From assembly GCA_902771735.1 (NCBI GenBank), contig CACXXO010000001.1, positions 62,001 through 126,000 on the forward strand: DNA of 64,000 bases. Direction: 5' to 3'. This stretch comes from an uncultured Bacteroidota bacterium (GTDB lineage Bacteria > Bacteroidota > Bacteroidia > Bacteroidales > P3). Each line of letters begins with the position of its first letter. Position 1 is the stretch's first letter. Positions 17,270 to 26,667 of this stretch are shown one piece after another. The notes under the pieces were generated by a model. That model was given only the letters and a program-made list of their open reading frames with translations. It was not told the origin of the DNA and searched no databases. Made by a program: the position numbers and the translations under genes.

Positions 17270-18622
17270 TTATTGTACGACCCTGAAATTTTTTTTCACC
17301 AGTTGCGGAGCATAGCGCGACACGAGGAAATTGCAGAGGAAAAGCGACAACAACTCGGCGATGCCCCACGACGCCCATATCCCATTAATACCCAGCAGCA
17401 TCGGCAGAAGCCACACACAAGCCAACTCAAAGCCGAGCGTGCGTGCAAAAGCCGCCACAGCGCTGACAACCCCATTGTTCAATCCGGTGAAAAGTGCCGA
17501 GGTGAACATGTTCCACCCACAGAGGAGCATGGCCGGGAAATAGAGTCGCATAGCGTAGACTGTCAACTCGGTGAGTCCTTCATCATAACCCACGAAGATG
17601 CGCGACAAGGGCCGGGCGAACACCTCGGCCACCGCCGTCATCAGCACTCCGGCAACAGCAATGAGCACCAACGATTTGCGCAACAGCGACCGCTGCTCCG
17701 CGATGTCGCGGGCCCCATAGTGATAGCCTATAACAGGCGTAATGCCAATATTATAGCCGATGAACACCGCTGCGAAGATGAAAGCGATGTACATCAGCAC
17801 GCCATAAGCCGCCACACCGTCCTCGCCAAGGTGACGCATGAGCTGCAGGTTGTAGCAGATGGTTACGATATTCATCGCGATATTGGCCACATACTCAGAC
17901 ATTCCATTCGAGCAGGCCTTGCCCACATAGGACCACAGCATCCGGGTGCGCACCAGGCACAGCGAGCCGCGGTTACGTCGCGAGGCGAAATAGTAGAGCG
18001 GGAACAACCCTCCCACCAGACATCCCGCCGAAGTGGCTATGGCAGCACCCGCCACGCCCATGCCCAAGCCCCACACCAGAAGTGCGTCGAGGACAATATT
18101 GGTCACCCCTGCGGCAATGCTCATCACCGTCCCCAGCTGCGGCCGTTCGGCGGCCATGTAGAACGACTGGAAGGCGCACTGCAGCACGAAGCCCGGCATC
18201 CCTATCATATTCAGCCTTATATAGACGACACACTCGTCCATCATGGCCTCGTCGGCCCCAAGCCAGCGCGACACCACCGGAGCGAAAACCGCCAGCGCCA
18301 CCCCCAGAACAACACCCAACGCCAGGCCAAACCACACCAGCATCGAGAACACCCGGTTGGCCTTCTGGGGATACCCCTCCCCTTTCAGCTTGGAAGTCAG
18401 GGCGCCTCCGCCGGAGCCAATCATCAACCCCAGCGACCCAATCATCATGATGACGGGAAACGTCAGGTTGATAGCGGCGAAGCCCGACTTGCCGGCGAAG
18501 TTGGCCACGAAGAATCCGTCGACAATGGAATAAACCGACGTGACGAGCACCATGGCGATGCTCGGCAACACGGACCTGGCAATCCGACTATAGGTATAAT
18601 GTCCTGACAATGTGATATCCAC
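17270..18622 (-). CDS. MATE-family multidrug/Na+ efflux transporter
   Basis: This 450-residue protein has about 12 hydrophobic segments and the MATE pattern. The N-terminal lobe has LPSIAMVLVTSVYSIVDGFFVANFAG and IGSGGGALTSKLKGEG, and the C-terminal lobe has ACSNGMSEYVANIAMN and GYNIGITPVIGYHYGA. It exports cationic drugs or metabolites in exchange for Na+ or H+ at the inner membrane; the substrate is not predictable. It has its own Bacteroidetes promoter just upstream (18650-18680). A copy of the 11-bp ladder repeat lies upstream of that promoter. Confidence 0.9.
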   Translation of the reverse strand: MDITLSGHYTYSRIARSVLPSIAMVLVTSVYSIVDGFFVANFAGKSGFAAINLTFPVIMMIGSLGLMIGSGGGALTSKLKGEGYPQKANRVFSMLVWFGLALGVVLGVALAVFAPVVSRWLGADEAMMDECVVYIRLNMIGMPGFVLQCAFQSFYMAAERPQLGTVMSIAAGVTNIVLDALLVWGLGMGVAGAAIATSAGCLVGGLFPLYYFASRRNRGSLCLVRTRMLWSYVGKACSNGMSEYVANIAMNIVTICYNLQLMRHLGEDGVAAYGVLMYIAFIFAAVFIGYNIGITPVIGYHYGARDIAEQRSLLRKSLVLIAVAGVLMTAVAEVFARPLSRIFVGYDEGLTELTVYAMRLYFPAMLLCGWNMFTSALFTGLNNGVVSAVAAFARTLGFELACVWLLPMLLGINGIWASWGIAELLSLFLCNFLVSRYAPQLVKKNFRVVQ

Positions 18623-18649
18623 GTCGGTTCCAACTAAAATTCAAGACTG

Positions 18650-18680
18650 CAAAATTACGACTTTTTCAAAAAATGACAAA
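18650..18680 (-). promoter_or_regulatory. Promoter for the MATE gene (-33 and -7)
   Basis: On the minus strand TTTG (18677-18680) is followed after exactly 19 bp by TAATTTTG (18650-18657). This fits the Bacteroidetes primary sigma factor consensus TTTG-N19-TAnnTTTG. Confidence 0.8.
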
Positions 18681-18711
18681 ACATGAAAAAAACGCCCCAA
18701 ATCGGCCCATT

Positions 18712-18824
18712 GCAACTGCCTGATACTAAGCACCAACTCCCTACCAACTCCCACCCATCTCCCTACCATCTCCGTACCATCTCCCACCACGGTAGGAGAT
18801 GATAGGTAGATGGTAGGGCGGTGG
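18712..18824 (+). repeat. 11-bp ladder repeat, copy A
   Basis: The edge sequence AACTGCCTGATACTAAG (18714-18730) is followed by five 7-bp boxes at 18734, 18745, 18756, 18767 and 18778 (CAACTCC twice, then CATCTCC three times), each exactly 11 bp apart. A 10-bp centre CACCACGGTA follows, then inverted boxes GGAGATG at 18795 and a degenerate one at 18806. The arms are partly complementary. It lies in the 293-bp divergent gap between the MATE gene and porU. The rest of that gap is AT-rich, with a 12-bp palindrome ATTGTATACAAT at 18852. Confidence 0.85.
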
Positions 18825-18915
18825 CACGTTTTTTGTAGCAATTATTATTATATTGTATACAATAAAAGTAAAAAAAGGGCGTTATTGGATAGTTATTTGA
18901 GTTAAGAGTTAATAG

Positions 18916-21900
18916 ATGACATACAAAAAAACATATTTCATAATGGCAGTGATGCTCGTGTGCTGGGGAGCGGCGGCGCAGAACCACTCGGTGCTGAGCA
19001 GCGGCCGATGGTGGAAACTGAGCGTGCAGGAGGAAGGTGTATACAGCATCACCACGCGCGACATAGCGGCGCTGCAAGGCGTCGCCGTCGACAGCCTGGG
19101 AGTCTACGGCCGCAGCGGCGCCATGCTGTCGACAAACAACAGCATCACCCCCACCACCGACATGCATCCACTGTGTATCGACGTTGTCGACCGTAACGGC
19201 GACGGCTTCTTCGGCAGCGACGACGAACTGCTTTTCTTCGGCGAGGGTGCCGAGGGGTGGAGCTACGACACGGAGCTGAAACGATGGGTCTACAGCCACC
19301 ATGCCTATGCCAACGAAAACTGCTACTACCTGACCATCAACGCCCCGCGTACCGTGCGCATCGCCACGGCTCCCACCATCGACGCCGACACCACGATGAT
19401 GGACCACACTGTGGTGGCCCACCATGAGAACGACCTGAACAACATCTATCGCACCGGACAGCTCTGGATGGGAGAGAAGCTGAGCACCGCCCAGTCGCAA
19501 CGCACCTTCGAGGTGAGGCTTCCCGGAACGGGCATCCGGGAGGTGAAATTGCGCTATGCCGTGGCCAGCACCTCGACCGCCAACGCCACCTTCCGCCTGC
19601 GCACTACCGGCTTCGACCGCACCGACTACACTTCCGACCAGTCGCCCTACTATTCCGCCAACGAAGTTCTCGGGACAAACGCCAACAGCTACTCCTTCAC
19701 ACTGAATTTCAATCCTTCTGACAATGCGGGCATGGGCTACCTCGACTATATTGAACTTTGCGCCCGCGGTGCCCTGACCTACAATGGAGGCCAGATGCTG
19801 GTGCGCAACGACCGCCACCTGAGGAGCACAGCGCGTTTTGTGATGACAGGCATCGGCTCGAACCGTGTGTGGGAAGTGACCTCCGTGGGCAACGAACGAG
19901 AGATGGCCGTGAACGCCAACGCATGGACCGACACCACTCCCGGGCCTCGGCGTTATGTGGCTTTCGACGAATATTCTTTCCTCTCACCCACCAACATCGA
20001 AGAAATTGACAACCAAGACCTCCATGGGGCCGACACAGCCGACCTGGTGGTGGTGACCCACAAGAATTTCCTCTCACAAGCACAACGTCTGGCCACACTG
20101 CACGAACTCTTCGACGGCATGAAGACACTGGTGGTCACCGACGAACAGGTGTACAACGAATACTCTTCGGGCAAGCAGGACCCCATGGCCATCCGCGCCC
20201 TGCTACGCGACCTCCGCGGAAACCACATCGACCGTCCGCCACTCTACCTGCTGCTTTTCGGCAAAGGCACATACGACAACCGCCACCTGCTCGACAGCCA
20301 GAGCGGCGCCACTTCGGGTGCCTCGGCTGCCACGGTGGTAACCTTCGAGACCCTCTACTCGTTCGACGAAGAGGGAGGCTCCTATGCCAGCGACGACATG
20401 ATGGGCTATCTGGCTCCCGCAAGCCACGGCTCGGCCTCGGAGTTCCTCGATGCCAGCGTGGGACGCCTGCCCGCCAAGGATACCGCCGAAGCCACCCTCT
20501 TGGTGGACAAGATTGAGCACTACATGACCCGCCGCGACCTCGTCGACGAAAGCACCCGTGGCGACTGGCGCAACTATGTGGCCCTGCTGGCCGACGATGC
20601 CGACCCCGGCCGCAGCGGCGACACCGCCTTCGCCCATTCCTCCGAGGTCATAGCCACAAGTCTCAAGAGCGCTATGCCCCACATCAACATCGACCGCTTC
20701 TACGCCGACTCCTACCATCAGGAAAGCGGTGCCATAGGTTCCTACTATCCCGACCTCAACAACGCCCTGCGTCAGCGCATCGAGTACGGCTGCCTGCTGC
20801 TCAACTACATAGGCCACGGCTCGACGGCCTACATAGGCACCGAACGCTACCTTGAGCCCGCTCAGATCACCGCTTTCAACAACGGCGACCGTCTCCCCTT
20901 CTTCGTGACGAGCACCTGTTCCTACGGCCGTTTCGACCTGGTCGACGAACAATGCGGCGCCGAGATATGTATACTGGCCCCGTCGGCGATGATAGGAGTC
21001 ATCAGCGCCTCCCGTCCCATCAGTCACATTGAGCGTTTCAACAAGGACGTGGTGCTCAATGCCCTCCAACCGGGGAACACCGTTGGCGACGCCCTGCGCA
21101 TGGCCAAGAACCGCACCCCGGTGTCCATGAGCATAGGACTGCTGGGCGACCCCGCGCTGCGCCTCAGCCAGCCACTCAACCGTGTGAAGGTAACCCATAT
21201 CAACGCCGAGCCCGTGAGCGACACTTCCGATGTGACCGCCGACGTGCTGTCGCGCGTCACCGTCCAGGGTGAGATTCAAGACACGGCAGGCAACCTCGTC
21301 GACGACTTCGACGGCACACTCTATCCCATCGTCTTCGACCGCGAGATGCGCGCCACCACCTTGGCCAACGACAATCCCGGCAGCCAACTCTCTTTCTGGC
21401 AGCAGAAAAACGTGCTCTACAAAGGCAGTCACCCTGTGGTGGGCGGCCGCTTCGAATACTCGTTCATCGTGCCGAAGGACGTACCCTATGAATATGCCTA
21501 TGCCAAACTGAGCCACTACGCCAAGTCGGACGCGACCGACCATGCAACAGGCAGTTTCCTGCGGCTGAAGCTGGGTGGCATGAGCGACGTGGAAATCGAG
21601 AACATGACTCCCCCGTCGGTCACCCTCTTCATTGGCGACACCAACTTCCGCGCGGGTGGCCTGACAGGCTCCTCGCCCACTCTGCTGGCTCACCTCTCCG
21701 ACTCGGCAGGCATCAATGTCGGCACCGGCTTGGGACATGATATCACGGCAGTAATTGACGACAATCCCAACAGTCTGTTAGTCCTCAACGACCTCTACCA
21801 GCAAGACATCAGCGACAGTCGCCGGGGCAGTGTGTCCTACACACTGAAGAATGTCGCTCCCGGCCGCCACACCATCACCGTGAAAGCATGGAACATCTAC

Positions 21901-22242
21901 GGCCTGTCGACAAGCGCAACCCTCCCCTTCGTGGTACGCGGCGAGGACACGCTGGCCTTCTCGGAACTGAGTTGCCTGCCCAATCCCGCCACAGAACAGG
22001 CCCGATTCGAACTGCGGGTGAACAGTCCCGCTTCCATAGCCAGCGCCGAGTTGCAAATCTACAACTCGCAAGGCAGCATGGTCTACAGCTTCACGCCCAC
22101 CGTTTCGTCCATGGGCTACATGGTGGGGCCTGTGGTGTGGAATGTCGGCACGGTTCCCCCGGGGCTCTATCTGGCCCGCATGGTGATGACCGACAGCGAA
22201 GGCGAGACTCACCAGGTGGTGACGAAATGTATTGTCCGTTGA
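18916..22242 (+). CDS. porU: Type IX secretion system sortase PorU (C25 cysteine peptidase)
   Basis: This is an 1108-residue protein with signal peptide MTYKKTYFIMAVMLVCWGAAAQ. The gingipain-like (C25) catalytic domain carries NYIGHGS with His634 and TSTCSYGRFD with Cys668, the expected His/Cys dyad. The last ~90 residues (from SCLPNPATEQARFEL near 1018, ending in CIVR) are a T9SS C-terminal Ig-like domain, which PorU keeps. PorU sits on the cell surface, removes the C-terminal signal from T9SS cargo and attaches it to anionic LPS. It is followed 67 bp later by porV, its partner. Start 18916 gives the signal peptide directly. Confidence 0.95.
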   Translation: MTYKKTYFIMAVMLVCWGAAAQNHSVLSSGRWWKLSVQEEGVYSITTRDIAALQGVAVDSLGVYGRSGAMLSTNNSITPTTDMHPLCIDVVDRNGDGFFGSDDELLFFGEGAEGWSYDTELKRWVYSHHAYANENCYYLTINAPRTVRIATAPTIDADTTMMDHTVVAHHENDLNNIYRTGQLWMGEKLSTAQSQRTFEVRLPGTGIREVKLRYAVASTSTANATFRLRTTGFDRTDYTSDQSPYYSANEVLGTNANSYSFTLNFNPSDNAGMGYLDYIELCARGALTYNGGQMLVRNDRHLRSTARFVMTGIGSNRVWEVTSVGNEREMAVNANAWTDTTPGPRRYVAFDEYSFLSPTNIEEIDNQDLHGADTADLVVVTHKNFLSQAQRLATLHELFDGMKTLVVTDEQVYNEYSSGKQDPMAIRALLRDLRGNHIDRPPLYLLLFGKGTYDNRHLLDSQSGATSGASAATVVTFETLYSFDEEGGSYASDDMMGYLAPASHGSASEFLDASVGRLPAKDTAEATLLVDKIEHYMTRRDLVDESTRGDWRNYVALLADDADPGRSGDTAFAHSSEVIATSLKSAMPHINIDRFYADSYHQESGAIGSYYPDLNNALRQRIEYGCLLLNYIGHGSTAYIGTERYLEPAQITAFNNGDRLPFFVTSTCSYGRFDLVDEQCGAEICILAPSAMIGVISASRPISHIERFNKDVVLNALQPGNTVGDALRMAKNRTPVSMSIGLLGDPALRLSQPLNRVKVTHINAEPVSDTSDVTADVLSRVTVQGEIQDTAGNLVDDFDGTLYPIVFDREMRATTLANDNPGSQLSFWQQKNVLYKGSHPVVGGRFEYSFIVPKDVPYEYAYAKLSHYAKSDATDHATGSFLRLKLGGMSDVEIENMTPPSVTLFIGDTNFRAGGLTGSSPTLLAHLSDSAGINVGTGLGHDITAVIDDNPNSLLVLNDLYQQDISDSRRGSVSYTLKNVAPGRHTITVKAWNIYGLSTSATLPFVVRGEDTLAFSELSCLPNPATEQARFELRVNSPASIASAELQIYNSQGSMVYSFTPTVSSMGYMVGPVVWNVGTVPPGLYLARMVMTDSEGETHQVVTKCIVR

Positions 22243-22309
22243 ACAATAAAAGAAACAAATCCTCGTTATAGTGAGGATAAAATTGAAAGAAACGATAGAT
22301 TTTGAATAG

Positions 22310-23491
22310 ATGAAAAAACTGACATTCCTGACTTTACTCGTAGTTATGGGCGGCACGCTAAGCGCACAGTATTCAGAGACCGGCCAATCGAAAAACTACA
22401 TCTCAACCGGTATGCCCATCATCATGATTGCCCCCGACGCCATCTCGAGTGCCTTGGGCGACGTGGGTGTCGCCACGACCCCCGATGCCTATTCGGCTCA
22501 CTGGAACAACGCCAAATTCGCCTTCATCGATGGCACCGCAGGTGCCTACACCACCTATACTCCTTGGCTGCGCAAATTGAAAGTGGGCGACATGAACCTC
22601 TTTTACATCGCCGGCTACTACCGCATCAACGACCGTAGCACCGCCGCCGCCAGCCTTACTTACTTCACCCTTGGCGACATCGACAACACCGATGTCGAAG
22701 GCAACAAGATAATGACACTCCACCCCAACGAGTTCGCCATTGATGCCACCTATGCCTTGAAACTCAACGACAACCTGTCGCTCGGTGCCACAGGGCGCTA
22801 TCTGCGTTCCGACCTCACCAACGGACAGACTGTGAGCGACGGAAGCGGCAACACCACGACGAAGGCTGCCAACTCGCTAGCCGCCGACATCGGACTCTAC
22901 TACCAGCAGAGCATCGACAAGACCCAGAATTTCGCCCTCGGTGCTTTCATCTCGAACCTCGGTGCCAAACTGTCGTACAGCGAAGACGACAACGACAAGG
23001 AGTTCCTGCCCGCCAATCTGCGTGTCGGTGGACGCTACACCAACAAGATTGACGATTACAACAAGATTTCCATCATGCTCGACCTCAATAAATTGTTGGT
23101 TCCCACCCCGCCGCTGCGCAACGACTCTACCGGAGCCTGGAGCAACTACAACAGCATGGGCGTCATCGAGGGCGCTTTCAAGTCGTTCACCGACGCCCCC
23201 GGCGGACTGACCGAGGAGCTGCAGGAAATCCAAATCTCGGCCGGTGCCGAATATTGGTATTCCGAGACCTTTGTGGCCCGCGCCGGCTACTTCTACGAGC
23301 ATGCCAACAAGGGCGGCCGCCAATACGCCACCGTCGGCGTCGGCATCCGCTACAACTACTTCTCCGGCGATTTCTCCTACCTCATCCCCACCACCACCAT
23401 CTCGACCAACTCGCTGGCCAACACCATCCGTGTATCCATCGGCCTCGACCTGAAGCCCACCACCAATGTCGGAGCAAACCAACCAGACTGA
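22310..23491 (+). CDS. porV: Type IX secretion outer membrane shuttle protein PorV (LptO)
   Basis: This 393-residue FadL-like barrel has signal peptide [20 protein letters not shown]. The family signature after the signal ([37 protein letters not shown], quoted here in pieces: [19 protein letters not shown]) is complete. PorV receives cargo from the SprA translocon through its C-terminal domain and delivers it to PorU. It is adjacent to porU in many Bacteroidetes, as here. The last codon overlaps ispF by 1 bp (TGATG). Confidence 0.95.
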   Translation: MKKLTFLTLLVVMGGTLSAQYSETGQSKNYISTGMPIIMIAPDAISSALGDVGVATTPDAYSAHWNNAKFAFIDGTAGAYTTYTPWLRKLKVGDMNLFYIAGYYRINDRSTAAASLTYFTLGDIDNTDVEGNKIMTLHPNEFAIDATYALKLNDNLSLGATGRYLRSDLTNGQTVSDGSGNTTTKAANSLAADIGLYYQQSIDKTQNFALGAFISNLGAKLSYSEDDNDKEFLPANLRVGGRYTNKIDDYNKISIMLDLNKLLVPTPPLRNDSTGAWSNYNSMGVIEGAFKSFTDAPGGLTEELQEIQISAGAEYWYSETFVARAGYFYEHANKGGRQYATVGVGIRYNYFSGDFSYLIPTTTISTNSLANTIRVSIGLDLKPTTNVGANQPD

Positions 23492-23964
23492 TGAGAATAG
23501 GGACAGGATATGACGTACACCGGCTCGAGGAAGGGCTGGACTTATGGATGGGCGGCGTGAAGATAGCCCACACCCACGGGCTGTTGGGACATTCCGATGC
23601 CGATGTGCTGCTGCATGCCATCTGCGATGCCCTGCTGGGTGCCGCCGCCTTGGGCGACATCGGCAAACACTTTCCCGACACCGACCCTCAGTACAAAGGC
23701 ATTTCGAGCATTAAGCTCCTCGCTCATGTGGGACGGCTGCTGAAAGAACACGGCTACTCAGTGTGCAACATCGACAGCACCATCGTGGCCCAAAGGCCCA
23801 AGATGGCCGCGCATATCCCGCAAATGCGGCAGAACATTGCCGATGCATTGGGCATCGACGTTGACAGTGTCTCGGTGAAAGCCACCACCACCGAACACCT
23901 CGGCTTCGAGGGCCGAGAGGAGGGTATCTCGGCACAAGCCGTTGCATTGCTGAATGAAAAATAA
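23491..23964 (+). CDS. ispF: 2-C-methyl-D-erythritol 2,4-cyclodiphosphate synthase
   Basis: This is 157 residues from the ATG at 23491 ([12 protein letters not shown]). The zinc ligands of the family are present: Asp8 and His10 in GYDVH and His42 in [10 protein letters not shown]. The C-terminal substrate-binding block [17 protein letters not shown] is intact. It makes MEcPP in the MEP isoprenoid pathway. The start overlaps the porV stop by 1 bp, so it is translationally coupled; a longer upstream frame exists but is inside porV and is not used. Confidence 0.96.
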   Translation: MRIGTGYDVHRLEEGLDLWMGGVKIAHTHGLLGHSDADVLLHAICDALLGAAALGDIGKHFPDTDPQYKGISSIKLLAHVGRLLKEHGYSVCNIDSTIVAQRPKMAAHIPQMRQNIADALGIDVDSVSVKATTTEHLGFEGREEGISAQAVALLNEK

Positions 23965-24268
23965 AGAATTTAAAAAATTGGAAGAGAACAAACCATATGT
24001 AAGCCCACAGGCCGACGACGAGGCCGCCGTGATGGAAGATAACGGCTGCCAGTTGGTGCTCTACAACGATGATGTCCACACCTTCGACTATGTCATCAAA
24101 GCCCTCGTCGACATCTGCCGCCACACTACCGAGCAGGCTGAGCAGTGTGCCATCCTTGTCCATTGCCATGGCAAATGCACCGTCAAACACGGTGCCCACT
24201 ACGAACTTCTCCCCATGCACACCGCACTGCTCAACAAACAGCTGACAACAGAAATCATAGAAAACTAA
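23954..24268 (+). CDS. clpS: ATP-dependent Clp protease adaptor ClpS
   Basis: This 104-residue protein matches the Bacteroidetes ClpS type: [18 protein letters not shown] (N-degron pocket strand with NDD), then [19 protein letters not shown] and a helical tail. ClpS binds proteins with destabilising N-terminal residues and hands them to ClpAP/ClpC. It overlaps the end of ispF by 11 bp, so it is the fourth member of the porU-porV-ispF-clpS transcript. Confidence 0.9.
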   Translation: MKNKEFKKLEENKPYVSPQADDEAAVMEDNGCQLVLYNDDVHTFDYVIKALVDICRHTTEQAEQCAILVHCHGKCTVKHGAHYELLPMHTALLNKQLTTEIIEN

Positions 24269-24276
24269 AAACAATT

Positions 24277-24756
24277 ATGACACCTACACTATTAATCATC
24301 CTACTCATTCTGGGCGTCGTGCTGCTGGCGCTCGAAGTGGTCGCCCTGCCGGGCGGCGTGGCCGGTTGCATTGGTGCCGGCATGATAGCCATTGGCGTAT
24401 GGCAAAGCTTCAAGGTCTTCGGCACCAATACAGGAACCATCATCCTGCTCTGCGCCGTAGTGTTGCTGGCCCTGATGCTGTGGTGGTTCATGAAAGCCAA
24501 GACATGGAAGCGATTCAGCCTCAACGAGGAGTCGGCCAGCAAGGTCAATCAGCTCGAGGAGAGCGTCAAGGTGGGCGCCCATGGCACCACCATCTCACGC
24601 CTCGCTCCCACGGGCAAAGCCCTCATCGACGGCAAGACTGTAGAGGTCCATGCCGTCAACAAATTCATCGACCCCGACCTCCCCATCGAGGTGGTGGCCA
24701 TCGAAGGCTACCGCATCGACGTGGTGGAGACCAACGACACTCGGTTTGAAAATTGA
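24277..24756 (+). CDS. NfeD-family membrane protein (short type)
   Basis: This is 159 residues from the ATG at 24277. Three hydrophobic segments (TLLIILLILGVVLLALEVVAL, then GGVAGCIGAGMIAIGVW, then IILLCAVVLLALMLWWF) are followed by a C-terminal OB-fold domain containing GTTISRLAPTGKALIDGKTVEV, typical of NfeD. Short NfeD proteins lacking the protease domain usually sit beside a flotillin, as here (40 bp before floA), and are thought to help organise membrane microdomains. The mechanism is not established. Confidence 0.9.
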   Translation: MTPTLLIILLILGVVLLALEVVALPGGVAGCIGAGMIAIGVWQSFKVFGTNTGTIILLCAVVLLALMLWWFMKAKTWKRFSLNEESASKVNQLEESVKVGAHGTTISRLAPTGKALIDGKTVEVHAVNKFIDPDLPIEVVAIEGYRIDVVETNDTRFEN

Positions 24757-24795
24757 GAATCTACGATTGAGTATAACAATAAAAAATAAAACATT

Positions 24796-25788
24796 ATGGA
24801 ATTAGGTACAATGATCATTATCGGAGTATGCGTCATCGCATTCTTCATCCTTATCTATTTGGTTCCCGTCGGAATCTGGTTCCAGGCCATCATTTCGGGA
24901 GTCCACACCTCACTGGTGCAACTCGTCTTCATGCGTTTCCGCAAGGTGCCGCCCACGGTGATTGTGAACAACATGATTTCCGCCTCGAAGGCAGGCCTGA
25001 AGATTCAACAGAACGACCTTGAAGCCCACTACCTTGCTGGAGGCCATGTCAACTCTGTTGTCAACGCCCTCATCAGCGCCGACAAGGCCAACATGAACCT
25101 CGACTTCAAGACCGCCACGGCCATCGACCTCGCCGGTCGCGACGTGCTGAAGGCTGTGCAGACCTCGGTCAACCCCAAGGTCATCGACACTCCCCCCGTG
25201 GCCGCTGTGGCCAAAGACGGCATCCAGCTCATCGCCAAAGCCCGCGTCACCGTGCGCACCAATATCAAACAGCTCGTCGGCGGTGCCGGTGAGGAAACCA
25301 TCCTTGCCCGTGTCGGCGAAGGTATCGTCACCTCCATCGGCTCAGCCCAGAGCCACAAACAAGTGCTCGAGAACCCCGACAGCATCTCCAAACTCGTCCT
25401 CACCAAGGGTCTCGACAGCGGCACAGCCTTCGAAATCCTCTCCATCGACATTGCCGACATCGATGTGGGTAAAAACATCGGTGCCCAGCTGCAAATGGAC
25501 CAGGCCAATGCCGACAAGAACATCGCCCAGGCCAAAGCCGAGGAGCGTCGCGCCATGGCCGTTGCCAGCGAGCAGGAGATGAAAGCCAAGGCGCAGGAAG
25601 CCCGCGCCAAAGTCATCATGGCCGAGGCCGAAGTGCCGCTGGCCATGGCCGAAGCCTTCCGCAACGGCAACCTCGGCATCATGGACTACTACCGCATGAA
25701 GAACATCCAGGCCGACACCGACATGCGCGCCAGCCTCGCCACGCCCACCGCTGCCGCCAAGCCTACCACCAAACCCAACGAAAAATAA
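24796..25788 (+). CDS. floA: Flotillin-like protein FloA
   Basis: This 330-residue protein has one N-terminal membrane hairpin ([24 protein letters not shown]) and then an SPFH domain. The YqfA/FloA signatures are present: [45 protein letters not shown] and [38 protein letters not shown], cited here as landmarks in fragments. A long Ala/Glu/Lys-rich helix near 225-290 drives oligomerisation. It forms membrane microdomain scaffolds on the cytoplasmic face. It is co-oriented between nfeD and a DUF308 protein with short gaps. Confidence 0.95.
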   Translation: MELGTMIIIGVCVIAFFILIYLVPVGIWFQAIISGVHTSLVQLVFMRFRKVPPTVIVNNMISASKAGLKIQQNDLEAHYLAGGHVNSVVNALISADKANMNLDFKTATAIDLAGRDVLKAVQTSVNPKVIDTPPVAAVAKDGIQLIAKARVTVRTNIKQLVGGAGEETILARVGEGIVTSIGSAQSHKQVLENPDSISKLVLTKGLDSGTAFEILSIDIADIDVGKNIGAQLQMDQANADKNIAQAKAEERRAMAVASEQEMKAKAQEARAKVIMAEAEVPLAMAEAFRNGNLGIMDYYRMKNIQADTDMRASLATPTAAAKPTTKPNEK

Positions 25789-25798
25789 AGATTGACCC

Positions 25799-26380
25799 AT
25801 GTTCAAAAGTAGCAAAATAAGCCTCATCGTCCGCGGCATTGTCTTCGTTGCACTCGGCATCCTCTGCTTCTGCGCACCGATGGCGACAATGGAATTCTTC
25901 GCCAAGATGGTAGGCGTGGTCATCATCATCACCGGCACGGTGTTCTTCGTCCTCGAATACAAGAGCGCCGCCCGCAGCCTCGAGACCATGCGTCTCTCGG
26001 CCTCGGTGCTGATGGTAATTCTGGGCATTCTCATCATGATTCACCCCGAAATCATCGCCATCCTGCTTGGTGCCTTCATCCTTTTCGAAGGCATCGACTT
26101 CACTCTCAACACCATTAAATACCGCCGCGCCGGCGCCAAAGGATGGTGGCTCATTCTACTGCTCGGATTGGCAGTCATTGCTTTCGGTGCGTGGAGCATC
26201 TTCGTTCCCGAACTCACGGCCGCCACTCTCAGCATCCTCTTCGGCATCGCTTTCATCGGCATAGGCATCGCCAGCTTTACAGCCCTCGCGGGGCTAAATC
26301 GGGTCGAGGACTACTTCGAAGCCGCCAAAAAAGCACTCGAGGACAAAGAGGAATTTGTCGAGACCGAGGTGGTGAAATAA
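25799..26380 (+). CDS. DUF308/HdeD-like membrane protein
   Basis: This 193-residue protein has six hydrophobic segments arranged as three related hairpins (GIVFVALGILCFCAP, MVGVVIIITGTVFFVLEY, SASVLMVILGILIMIHP, and similar), the DUF308 pattern best known from HdeD. It ends in a charged cytoplasmic tail (KKALEDKEEFVETEVVK). The function of the family is unclear; HdeD relates to acid stress in enterics. It lies 10 bp after floA and is followed by a strong terminator, so it closes this transcription unit. Confidence 0.85.
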   Translation: MFKSSKISLIVRGIVFVALGILCFCAPMATMEFFAKMVGVVIIITGTVFFVLEYKSAARSLETMRLSASVLMVILGILIMIHPEIIAILLGAFILFEGIDFTLNTIKYRRAGAKGWWLILLLGLAVIAFGAWSIFVPELTAATLSILFGIAFIGIGIASFTALAGLNRVEDYFEAAKKALEDKEEFVETEVVK

Positions 26381-26400
26381 CCCTCCACTTCCGTTCCCAT

Positions 26401-26432
26401 AGAGGCTCCCCATCGGAGCCTCTTTTTTTTTT
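26401..26432 (+). terminator. Rho-independent terminator after the floA group
   Basis: The stem AGAGGCTCC (26401-26409) pairs with GGAGCCTCT (26415-26423), followed by ten T residues. Confidence 0.93.
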
Positions 26433-26469
26433 GTATTCTCCAGCAATCTTCTTGCCTTCTTCCTCGTGC

Positions 26470-26596
26470 CGGCACCGTACCTTCTCCGTATCTTCTCCGT
26501 ATCATGTCCGACCCTGGTCGGACATGGGTCGGAGTTGGGTCGGAGTTGAGTCGGACTTGATACGGAGTTGGTACTAAGTATCAAGCAGTTAGGAAT
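26470..26596 (-). repeat. 11-bp ladder repeat, copy C
   Basis: Read on the minus strand, an edge ATTCCTAACTGCTTGATACT is followed by five boxes (plus-strand starts 26564, 26553, 26542, 26531, 26520), each 11 bp apart. The 10-bp centre is GACCCTGGTC on the plus strand. Inverted boxes follow at 26503, 26492 and 26481, again 11 bp apart. The linkers from the edge (gtat, gact, gacc, gacc) are the same and in the same order as in copy B, so the two are close relatives. It lies between two convergent terminators. Confidence 0.85.
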
Positions 26597-26617
26597 TGAC
26601 TTTTTCGGTGGTAAAAA

Positions 26618-26650
26618 CAAAAAAAAACGCCCACTGTGAAGAGTGGGCGT
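26618..26650 (-). terminator. Rho-independent terminator after panB
   Basis: The stem ACGCCCACT (26627-26635) pairs with AGTGGGCGT (26642-26650). On the minus strand a run of eight or more T follows. It ends the long guaB-to-panB unit. Confidence 0.9.
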
Positions 26651-26667
26651 AAAAAGCTGATTGTGAA

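Noticed and set aside
18852-18863. 12-bp palindrome ATTGTATACAAT upstream of porU as an operator.
   Set aside because: It is short and in AT-rich DNA where such palindromes arise by chance; I see no second copy or promoter context to support it.
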